DNA from: Acidobacteriota bacterium
GTDB lineage: Bacteria; Acidobacteriota; Thermoanaerobaculia; Thermoanaerobaculales; Sulfomarinibacteraceae
NCBI GenBank assembly: GCA_030637805.1
Contig: DAOWFV010000010.1
Coordinates: 1 to 5,595 of the forward strand
Length of the DNA stretch: 5,595 bases
Reading direction: 5' to 3'
Under the pieces are notes generated by a model. The model had not been told where the DNA came from and searched no databases. It worked only from the letters and a program-made list of their open reading frames with translations. The position numbers were made by a program, and so were the translations under genes. Shown here piece by piece: positions 1 through 5,408 of this stretch; the stretch's first letter is position 1, and each line of letters starts with the position of its first letter.

Positions 1-871
1 CCATCACCGGCAGCTCCACGGCTTCGCGGATCCGCGAGGCCCGCTCTTCGTTGACCCCCTCCGGCAGGGCCATGTGCTGGTAGTACCAGGGTGGGCTGTC
101 ACACGCGGAACCGGTGACCACGTGCAGAAGGTCGATTCCCGAGCCATCGAGCCGGCGGCCCAGCTCGATGGCATCCTCGAGGCCGAGGCCGCCCTCCACC
201 TTCTCGTCGGCAGAGATGCGAGCCGAGAGCGCGAGCCCTGGTCCGACGGCCTCGCGCACCCCCGCCACCACCTCGTCTATGAACCGCCATCGACCCTCTT
301 CGCCACCCCACTCGTCGTTGCGCGAGTTGGTGCGCGGCGACAGGAACTGGGCTGGCAGGTAGCCGAGGCCGAGTTGGAGCTCGACGCCGTCGAAGCCGGC
401 CTCGCGCGCGCGACGTGCGGCCGCCGCGTAGGCGTCGAGCACCTCACGGATCCGCTCTTCCGACATCGGCGTTGGGGTGGCGCCCGAGGTGGGACATTGC
501 ACCGCCGACGGCGCCTCCGGCGGGCCGCCGATGGCCTTCGGATTGGCGGCACGGCCCGCGTGGTTGAGGTGGGCGAAGATGAGTGAACCCTCAGCGTGGA
601 CCGCTTCTACGATCCGCTTCAACCCGGGAACCGTTGCATCGGTGTCGGCGCCGAGTTGGCGTTGGTGCTCCCGGCCCTTTGAGTCCACGAACAGGGGTTC
701 GAGGATGATGAGGCCGGCGCCGCCCGCCGCGCGGCGCCGGTAGTACTCGATATGGCGGTCCGCCACCAGGCCGTCGGGGCCGCCGAAGGCGGTTTTCACC
801 GGCGCCAGGGCGAGGCGATTCGGAAGCTTGACCGGACCGATCCGAAGGGGTTCGAAGACCCCCGCGCTCAT
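1..871 (-). CDS. NADH:flavin oxidoreductase / old yellow enzyme family protein, FMN barrel domain (C-terminal end outside window)
   Basis: The reading frame starts at the ATG at 871-869 and stays open for 290 codons to the window edge, so the C-terminus is missing. The translation shows the OYE-superfamily TIM-barrel landmarks in order: an N-terminal FEPLRIGPVKLPNRLALAPV (residues 6-25), HLNHAGR (101-107), and AGFDGVEL followed by GYLPAQFLSPRTNSRNDEWGG (158-190). Enzymes of this family bind FMN and use NAD(P)H to reduce activated double bonds (OYE, FadH-type dienoyl-CoA reductase) or demethylate amines (TMADH). The LNHAGR form and the RTNSRNDEWGG segment look closer to the FadH/TMADH branch than to classical OYE. 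Whether an Fe-S and FAD/NAD module follows cannot be seen. The usual His-x-x-His/Asn substrate pair (HGAH in OYEs) is QLGL here (166-169), so the substrate cannot be read from the family. The start overlaps the stop of the upstream cNMP-domain gene by ATGA (868-871), indicating translational coupling as the third gene of the operon. Confidence 0.9.
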   Translation of the reverse strand, partial: MSAGVFEPLRIGPVKLPNRLALAPVKTAFGGPDGLVADRHIEYYRRRAAGGAGLIILEPLFVDSKGREHQRQLGADTDATVPGLKRIVEAVHAEGSLIFAHLNHAGRAANPKAIGGPPEAPSAVQCPTSGATPTPMSEERIREVLDAYAAAARRAREAGFDGVELQLGLGYLPAQFLSPRTNSRNDEWGGEEGRWRFIDEVVAGVREAVGPGLALSARISADEKVEGGLGLEDAIELGRRLDGSGIDLLHVVTGSACDSPPWYYQHMALPEGVNEERASRIREAVELPVM

Positions 872-1335
872 ACCGCTTCCAGCGGGATGCTCTGGACTAT
901 CGACTGGAGCTTGCGCATGGTCTCGATGTAGCGTTTGAAGTATACCCTTGAGACGAGGGCCTGGATCGCGTAGCCCATGATCGGATCGTCGTCCATGAGC
1001 TTCTTGAGGGTCGCGGCCTTGATCTTGAGAATCCGCGAGTCCTCGCTGCAGGTTGCGCTGAGGGTGTAGGAGTCGATCTGGAGACAGACGCAGGAGCCGA
1101 AGATGGAGCCTTCGGTCACCTCGTCGATGAGCACGCTCATCCCGTCGGGACGGGCCAGACGCATGGCCACCTGGCCCTCGAGAACGACGAAGAGGTTCTC
1201 CGCCGGCTCACCGCGCCGGAAGACGGTGTCTCCGGCTTTGAGCGAAATCTCCTCGGCTGCCGAGCTGATGGCGTTCACCTGCTCGGGCCGCAGGAACTGG
1301 AAGACCTCGTGACTCTTCAGTTGAGTGGTTTCCAT
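868..1335 (-). CDS. Stand-alone cyclic-nucleotide-binding-like domain protein (CRP fold, no HTH)
   Basis: A 155-residue protein. A single cNMP-binding-like beta-roll spans about residues 10-115: FLRPEQVNAISSAAEEISLKAG, then the GDTVFRRGEPAENLFVVLEGQV hairpin region (35-56), then EGSIFG (75-80). It is followed by alpha helices to the end, with no DNA-binding domain, so it is not a CRP/FNR transcription factor by itself. The phosphate-binding cassette, normally FGE...RSA, reads FGSCVCLQIDSYTLSAT. The Glu is Ser81 and the Arg is Leu92, so canonical cAMP/cGMP binding is unlikely. Three cysteines (82, 84, 96) fall in or next to this pocket. The ATG at 1335-1333 is chosen because an AAGGAGG ribosome-binding site lies 5 nt before it. 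The in-frame ATG at 1395 would translate through a strong hairpin and has no comparable site. It is the middle gene of the sigma-54 operon and is coupled to the flavoprotein by ATGA, so a partner or sensor role for that enzyme is plausible but inferred. Confidence 0.88.
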   Translation of the reverse strand: METTQLKSHEVFQFLRPEQVNAISSAAEEISLKAGDTVFRRGEPAENLFVVLEGQVAMRLARPDGMSVLIDEVTEGSIFGSCVCLQIDSYTLSATCSEDSRILKIKAATLKKLMDDDPIMGYAIQALVSRVYFKRYIETMRKLQSIVQSIPLEAV

Positions 1336-1340
1336 GGCAA

Positions 1341-1347
1341 CCTCCTT
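1341..1347 (-). promoter_or_regulatory. Ribosome binding site of the cNMP-domain gene
   Basis: AAGGAGG is a near-perfect Shine-Dalgarno, 5 nt before the ATG at 1335. It decides the start against the longer in-frame ATG at 1395. Confidence 0.85.
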
Positions 1348-1378
1348 CGAAGGCCCGGGGTAGGCCCCGGGCGCTTCG
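1348..1378 (-). other. Intercistronic stem-loop abutting the Shine-Dalgarno
   Basis: On the transcribed (minus) strand the arms GCCCGGGG and CCCCGGGC form a perfect 8-bp GC stem around a 4-nt loop (CCTA). The stem extends by five more pairs (CGAAG with CTTCG) across one bulged C. The 3' arm ends at 1348 and the AAGGAGG ribosome-binding site of the cNMP-domain gene begins at 1347. There is no T-tract, so it is not a normal intrinsic terminator. More likely it protects the upstream message from decay, allows partial attenuation, or tunes translation of the downstream gene. The function is inferred; the fold is seen directly. Confidence 0.7.
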
Positions 1379-1395
1379 TCCAATCCAAGAAACAA

Positions 1396-1584
1396 TTAGT
1401 CGTTGCGGGTGAAGGGGACCTCGGCGCAGCGCCAGCAGCCCTGGTCCTTGAGGTCCTTGCTCTCGTCGACGTCCGCGTCGCACAACCAGGTGCAACCATT
1501 CTCGGCCACCACCACCTTCATGGGGCGGGCCGCCTTGTGGGGCTCGGGTCCGACGTACACCGTGTCTCCGTGCTTTGCTTCCAT
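1396..1584 (-). CDS. Small four-cysteine (CxxxC...CxxC) protein, putative metal-binding, first gene of the sigma-54 operon
   Basis: A 62-residue, mostly hydrophilic protein of unknown function, without signal peptide or membrane segment. It has two cysteine pairs, CTWLC (31-35) and CWRC (50-53), separated by an acidic stretch DADVDESKD. This arrangement resembles zinc-ribbon or rubredoxin-like knuckles, though the first spacing (x3) is not the standard x2. The N-terminal half (KHGDTVYVGPEPHKAARPMKVVVAENG) is predicted to be beta-rich. The ATG at 1584 is preferred over the in-frame ATG at 1638: it has an AAGGGAG ribosome-binding site about 8 nt upstream, and the 1638 ATG would lie upstream of the transcript start predicted from the sigma-54 promoter. 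It could be a zinc-binding accessory factor, a small iron protein, or a redox-switch peptide; the sequence alone does not decide. About 60 nt separate it from the next gene. Confidence 0.8.
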   Translation of the reverse strand: MEAKHGDTVYVGPEPHKAARPMKVVVAENGCTWLCDADVDESKDLKDQGCWRCAEVPFTRND

Positions 1585-1641
1585 TTTGTTGCTCCCTTTC
1601 TCCGGGGGTGTTGGTATTGCCCCGGTCCCGCCCGGCAAGAA

Positions 1642-1657
1642 TGCATGCTGTGTGCCA
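1642..1657 (-). promoter_or_regulatory. Sigma-54 (RpoN) -24/-12 promoter for the three-gene operon
   Basis: Read on the minus strand from 1657 to 1642 the sequence is TGGCACACAGCATGCA. Against TGGCACG-N4-TTGCA this keeps TGGCAC and TGCA, with the invariant GG (1656-1655) and GC (1644-1643) separated by exactly 10 nt as required. It differs at two less critical positions. The predicted transcript start is near 1631, giving a leader of about 47 nt before the ATG at 1584. A sigma-54 activator gene lies directly next door, divergently oriented, which strongly supports the assignment. Confidence 0.82.
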
Positions 1658-1718
1658 GCTTTTCGAATTAGCCGAGGAAAGAAGATAATCGTCTTGTTTT
1701 GAATAATTTGACGAGAGG

Positions 1719-1743
1719 TCCTGAGGTCCCAGAGGATTCAGGA
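1719..1743. promoter_or_regulatory. Candidate activator-binding site (dyad) in the divergent region
   Basis: Two overlapping symmetries occur here. One is an 18-bp dyad at 1719-1736, matching TCCT-nn-GG-nn-CC-nn-AGGA. The other is a perfect 6-bp inverted repeat, TCCTGA (1719-1724) with TCAGGA (1738-1743). The heptamer GAGGTCC is also directly repeated at 1715-1721 and 1723-1729. The element sits about 88-112 bp upstream of the predicted sigma-54 transcript start, the normal range for an enhancer site. It also lies just upstream of the putative promoter of the activator gene, so autoregulation is possible. The operator role is inferred. Confidence 0.45.
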
Positions 1744-1765
1744 AAGAGTGAAATCGGAGCGAAAA

Positions 1766-1774
1766 TGCTATAGT
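1766..1774 (+). promoter_or_regulatory. Putative extended -10 promoter for the sigma-54 activator gene
   Basis: TGCTATAGT matches the extended -10 form TGnTATAAT with one mismatch. No good -35 is visible at 16-18 bp spacing, which is tolerable for an extended -10. A start near 1781 would give a leader of about 60 nt to the ATG at 1842. It fits constitutive low-level sigma-70-type expression of the regulator. Confidence 0.4.
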
Positions 1775-1841
1775 TTCTGGGGAAAGGGTAGCGATAATGC
1801 TGCTCTTGGGAATTGGGCCCTCGCGGGCTGAGAGGTGGGCG

Positions 1842-3215
1842 ATGCACGACGACCCGATCACACCGGCCCGTTTCGAGACCGTCATCAACAGCATCTCTGA
1901 CGGGGTCTTCGCGGTCGACGGCGAGTGGCGCCTCACCTGTTTCAATGCGGCGGCCGAGCGCGCCACCGGTGTGCGCAGCGAGGAGGCGCTTGGGCGGCGC
2001 TGCAGCGAGGTCTTTCGCTCGAACATCTGCGAGGAGGCCTGCGCCCTGCGCTACACGATGGAAACCGGGCAGCCGATCATCAACCTTCCCATTCACATCC
2101 GCGATGCGGAAGGGAACCGGGTGCCGGTGACCATCTCCACGGCCCTGCTCAAGGATGATGATGGTCGGGTCATCGGCGGCGTCGAAACCTTCCGCGACCT
2201 CAAGATGGTCAAGGACCTGCTGCGCGATGTGGAGGCGACGGCCGGCGGAGACAAGATCTTGACCACGGACCCACACTTGCGGCAGATCCTCGACATCGTC
2301 CCGACGATTGCGGCCAGCGAAAGCACCATCCTCATCGAGGGCGAGAGCGGTACCGGCAAGGGGCTGCTGGCGAAGGAAATCCACCGCTTGAGCGCGCGGA
2401 GCGACGGGCCTCTGGTGACCATCAACTGCGGCGCCATCCCCGAGCAGCTGCTCGAGTCGGAGCTCTTCGGCTACCGCGCCGGCGCATTCACCGGCGCCGA
2501 CCGGGACAAGCCGGGAAGAGTGGCTGTGGCCGAGGGGGGGACTCTCTTCTTAGACGAGATCGGAGATCTGCCCTCAGCTCTTCAGGTCAAGCTCCTCCGA
2601 TTGCTTCAGGAGCGGATCTACGAGCCCCTGGGTGACGTCCGCAGCATCTCCGCTGACGTGCGCATCCTCGCCGCCACCAACCACGACCTCGCAGCCCTGG
2701 TTGCCGAGGGTGCTTTTCGCCGCGATCTCTACTACCGCGTCAACGTTATCCGGCTCGTGATGCCGCCGCTCCGGGAGCGGCCCACAGACGTTCCGCTTCT
2801 CGCCGAGGCCATCCTCCGCCGCCTTTCGATGACCCGCGGCAAGGTCGTGGAGTCCGTCTCCCGAGAGGCGATGCAGCGCCTGCTGCGCTACGGATTTCCA
2901 GGAAACGTCCGCGAGCTGGAGAACATCCTCGAGCACGCCCACGTGCTCTGCGAGGGTCTCGGAATCGAGGTCGAGGATCTTCCCGACTGGCTCTTGGCCG
3001 AGGTCGGTTTGGACAGCTCGGGAGATCCGGCGAGCCTCGAAGATCTCGAGGCTCGTTTCATCCACGATGTGCTGGAGCGCAACTCGTGGAACCGCACCGC
3101 AGCCGCACGCGAGCTGGGGATCCACAAGACCACCCTACACCGCAAGATCCGCCGCCTCGGCATTGACTTGCCGCCGGTCGACGGGCGCTCGAGCCGGACC
3201 CTCCACGCGAGGTAA
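1842..3215 (+). CDS. Sigma-54-dependent transcriptional activator (PAS - AAA+ - Fis HTH)
   Basis: A 457-residue bacterial enhancer-binding protein. An N-terminal PAS domain spans about 10-118, starting RFETVINSISDGVFAVD. The AAA+ sigma-54 interaction domain follows (about 137-365), with Walker A GESGTGKG (167-174), an intact GAFTGA loop (214-219) that contacts sigma-54, and Walker B TLFLDEIGD (234-242). The C-terminus is a Fis-type helix-turn-helix (about 402-444: NRTAAARELGIHKTTLHRKIRRLG). There is no receiver domain, so activity is probably set by a ligand or redox signal at the PAS domain rather than by a histidine kinase. The PAS region has Cys33, Cys54, Cys63 and Cys67; the last three form a C-x8-C-x3-C cluster. 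The ATG at 1842 is preferred because GAGAGG lies 6 nt upstream. An in-frame ATG at 1797 (15 residues longer, with a weaker AAAGGG site) cannot be excluded. It is divergent from an operon with a near-consensus sigma-54 promoter, its most likely target. Confidence 0.95.
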   Translation: MHDDPITPARFETVINSISDGVFAVDGEWRLTCFNAAAERATGVRSEEALGRRCSEVFRSNICEEACALRYTMETGQPIINLPIHIRDAEGNRVPVTISTALLKDDDGRVIGGVETFRDLKMVKDLLRDVEATAGGDKILTTDPHLRQILDIVPTIAASESTILIEGESGTGKGLLAKEIHRLSARSDGPLVTINCGAIPEQLLESELFGYRAGAFTGADRDKPGRVAVAEGGTLFLDEIGDLPSALQVKLLRLLQERIYEPLGDVRSISADVRILAATNHDLAALVAEGAFRRDLYYRVNVIRLVMPPLRERPTDVPLLAEAILRRLSMTRGKVVESVSREAMQRLLRYGFPGNVRELENILEHAHVLCEGLGIEVEDLPDWLLAEVGLDSSGDPASLEDLEARFIHDVLERNSWNRTAAARELGIHKTTLHRKIRRLGIDLPPVDGRSSRTLHAR

Positions 3216-3216
3216 T

Positions 3217-3252
3217 GAGGGGGTGATTTCGAATTCGAAATTCCCGCCCCTC
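3217..3252 (+). terminator. Palindrome/hairpin just after the activator gene (terminator-like, no T-tract)
   Basis: The core at 3226-3241, ATTTCGAATTCGAAAT, is a perfect 16-bp palindrome. Flanking GAGGGG (3217-3222) and CCCCTC (3247-3252) pair around it, giving a 36-nt interrupted hairpin that begins 2 nt after the activator's stop codon. The outer arms suggest an RNA structure at the 3' end of the activator message. No run of Ts follows, so intrinsic termination is uncertain. The palindromic core could alternatively be a protein-binding site upstream of the channel gene. Confidence 0.45.
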
Positions 3253-3330
3253 CCCGAGGCTGAACATCCAGTTCTCGATTCTGAAATCCGTTACCGTAGC
3301 GGCTGCGATCCGAGCTAGAATCACCACGAG

Positions 3331-5382
3331 ATGAAGCCCAGTTTGGTTGGCCGGGTGGTGCATGTTCTACGGCTCGGTCACGAGCGGCTGCGAGAGAGCG
3401 CGCAAGTCTACATGGTGCTGGTGTCGATCGTGGTCGGCCTCCTCGGTGGTCTGGGGGCGGTGGCCTTCCGCGAGTTCATCCGCCTGGGCCAGTTCGTGTT
3501 CTGGAGGTCGGGTGATTACTCTTTGCAGTACATCCGCGACCTCCCGGCGTGGTGGAAGATTGCGGCGCCGGCGTCGGGTGGGCTGATCGTTGGCCTGATA
3601 ATTTACTACTTCGCGAGCGAGGCCAAGGGCCACGGCGTGCCAGAGGTGATGGAGTCGATCGTTCTTCGCGGCGGTCGCATCCGGCCCCGCGTGGTTCTCG
3701 CCAAGCTTGTTGCCTCCGGCGTCTGCATTGCCTCCGGTGGATCGGTGGGGCGCGAGGGTCCAATCGTGCAGATCGGCTCGGCGATCGGCTCGACGGTGGG
3801 GCAGTGGCTGGGGATCGGCGAGCGGCGGTTGCGTACCCTGGTTGCCTGCGGGGCGGCGGCCGGCATCGCCGGCACCTTCAACGCACCGGTGGCAGGTGCG
3901 CTCTTCGCGGTGGAGGTCATTCTCGGGGACTTCGCCGTTGCCCAGTTCTCGCCGATCGTCATCTCGTCGGTAGCCGCGACCGTGGTGAGTCGTCATTTCC
4001 TGGGCGACTTCCCTGCGTTCGATGTTCCAGCCTACAGTCTGGTGAGCCCTCTCGAGCTTTTCGCATACGCGGCCCTCGGCGTGTTGGCAGGGTTTGCCGC
4101 TCTTTTCTTCACCCGTTCGCTTTACGGCGCCGAGGATCTATTCGATAGGCTGAGGGTGCCGGCGCCCCTGAAGACCGTCGCTGGGGGAGCGCTGGTGGGT
4201 GTTCTCGCCCTGCGCTTTCCAGAGGTTCTTGGAGTTGGTTACGAGGCGATCAACGAGGCGCTGACCGACCAGCTCTTGCTCGGCACGCTCCTGGTGCTGG
4301 TTCTGGTGAAGATCCTGGCGGTTTCTCTGACCATCGGGAGCGGAGGCTCAGGTGGGATCTTTGCACCCTCGCTGTTCATCGGTTCGATGTTGGGCGGGGC
4401 GGTCGGAACCGTGGTCCATGGACTGTGGCCGCAGGCAACCGGCAGCCCGGGCGCGTACGCCCTGGTCGGCATGGGCGCGGTTGTGGGTGCGGCCACCCAC
4501 GCTCCGATCACCGCCATCCTCATCATCTTCGAGCTGACCAGCGACTACAAGATTATTCTGCCGTTGATGATCACCTGTATCTCCGCGACCCTGCTCGCGA
4601 CCCAGATGCAGAAGGCGTCCATCTACACTCTCAAGCTGCTGCGTCGAGGCGTGGACATTCATCGGGGACAGACGTTCAACGTCCTTCGCGACCTGGCGTG
4701 CCGGGACGTGATGCGCGACGATTTCGAGACCATCGAACCATCGGCTTCGGTGGTGAGTGTGATCTCGAGCTTCATGCGCCACCCCGGAAGCTCGGTCTTC
4801 GTGGTCGATGGGGAGGGATGTCTGCGGGGCGTCATCACCATTGACGACATCAGACCGCTCATGGCCGATGTGGCGTCGCTGGGCACGCTGGTGATCGCCG
4901 GCGATATGATGCGTGAGGCCGGCTACCCGGTCCTGCACCCGGACGACTCGCTGGACGAGATCATGCAACGTTTCGGGAGCTACCAGTACAGCTGTCCGGT
5001 TGTCGAGGAGGGCAGTCTGGTGGGCGCTGTGTGGCCGATGGACGTCATCGAGCGCTACAACGCCGAGGTCTTCAAGCGGGAGATGGCCTCGAGCATGTCG
5101 CTGGCCGTGAGCAACGGTGCCCGAGTGCAGGCGCTCCCTGGAGTCCATGGCGTGAGCCTGGCAGATGTGCCGGTGCCCGGGGCGTTCATCGGCAAAACCC
5201 TTGCAGAGCTGAAGCTGCGGCGAGACTTCAACCTGACGGTGCTGCTGATCAAGCGCCAGGCAGAGGGATCGGAGACGGTGATCGAGCGGGTCCCCGACGC
5301 CGGTTCGGTGCTCGATTCGGGTGACATCCTGCTGGTCCTCGGAGCCGAGGATGGAATCCGTCGTCTCGAGAAGATGGCGTGA
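3331..5382 (+). CDS. CLC-family chloride channel/transporter with two CBS domains and a C-terminal TrkA-C (RCK-C) domain
   Basis: A 683-residue inner-membrane protein. The CLC membrane domain spans about 25-435 with the three ion-binding signatures: GHGVPEV (100-106, equivalent to GSGIPEV), GREGPIVQIG (140-149) carrying the gating glutamate Glu142, and GIFAP (342-346). The central tyrosine is Tyr432 (SIYTLK). Two CBS domains follow (about 459-511 and 523-578), usually nucleotide-binding regulators. A TrkA-C/RCK-C-like domain comes last (about 599-680, ending DSGDILLVLGAEDGIRRLE), a module better known from potassium and anion transporters. At the position of the E. coli ClC-ec1 proton glutamate E203, alignment of FAVEVILGDF with FIIEEMRPQF puts Val196. 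The protein may therefore be a channel or weakly proton-coupled, as in CLC-0/1/2. The ATG at 3331 has no clear Shine-Dalgarno. The gene follows the activator in the same direction, but a hairpin and 115 bp separate them, so it is probably independent. Confidence 0.95.
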   Translation: MKPSLVGRVVHVLRLGHERLRESAQVYMVLVSIVVGLLGGLGAVAFREFIRLGQFVFWRSGDYSLQYIRDLPAWWKIAAPASGGLIVGLIIYYFASEAKGHGVPEVMESIVLRGGRIRPRVVLAKLVASGVCIASGGSVGREGPIVQIGSAIGSTVGQWLGIGERRLRTLVACGAAAGIAGTFNAPVAGALFAVEVILGDFAVAQFSPIVISSVAATVVSRHFLGDFPAFDVPAYSLVSPLELFAYAALGVLAGFAALFFTRSLYGAEDLFDRLRVPAPLKTVAGGALVGVLALRFPEVLGVGYEAINEALTDQLLLGTLLVLVLVKILAVSLTIGSGGSGGIFAPSLFIGSMLGGAVGTVVHGLWPQATGSPGAYALVGMGAVVGAATHAPITAILIIFELTSDYKIILPLMITCISATLLATQMQKASIYTLKLLRRGVDIHRGQTFNVLRDLACRDVMRDDFETIEPSASVVSVISSFMRHPGSSVFVVDGEGCLRGVITIDDIRPLMADVASLGTLVIAGDMMREAGYPVLHPDDSLDEIMQRFGSYQYSCPVVEEGSLVGAVWPMDVIERYNAEVFKREMASSMSLAVSNGARVQALPGVHGVSLADVPVPGAFIGKTLAELKLRRDFNLTVLLIKRQAEGSETVIERVPDAGSVLDSGDILLVLGAEDGIRRLEKMA

Positions 5383-5408
5383 GTCCAGTCGGCACCTCGT
5401 GAAGAGAT

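Noticed and set aside
74..743. Plus-strand open frames of up to 170 codons
   Set aside because: They are antisense to the flavin oxidoreductase, whose minus-strand translation carries clear family motifs. The plus-strand products are Arg/Pro/Ala-rich low-complexity shadows typical of high-GC DNA.
1336..1395. Upstream in-frame start (ATG at 1395) for the cNMP-domain protein
   Set aside because: The extra 20 residues are encoded by the hairpin and the Shine-Dalgarno itself. The ATG at 1335 has an excellent ribosome-binding site.
1585..1638. Upstream in-frame start (ATG at 1638) for the small Cys protein
   Set aside because: It would precede the transcript start predicted from the sigma-54 promoter (about 1631) and lacks the AAGGGAG site present before 1584.
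1708..1713. TTGACG as a -35 box for the activator gene
   Set aside because: No acceptable -10 hexamer lies 16-18 bp downstream; the extended -10 at 1766-1774 is a better candidate.
1208..2026. Minus-strand 272-codon frame spanning three genes and the promoter region
   Set aside because: It crosses the sigma-54 promoter and the well-supported small-protein and cNMP-domain genes in another frame, and its product has no recognisable domain.
1668..2384. Minus-strand 238-codon frame
   Set aside because: It is antisense to the PAS and AAA+ coding sequence of the activator; a GC-rich codon-phase shadow.
4348..5148. Minus-strand 266-codon frame
   Set aside because: It is antisense to the CLC membrane and CBS regions. 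The product is rich in His, Arg and Asp with no family features, a typical shadow frame.
5383..5408. Bidirectional terminator between the channel gene and the convergent partial gene
   Set aside because: I could not find a convincing inverted repeat or T-tract in the 26-bp gap.
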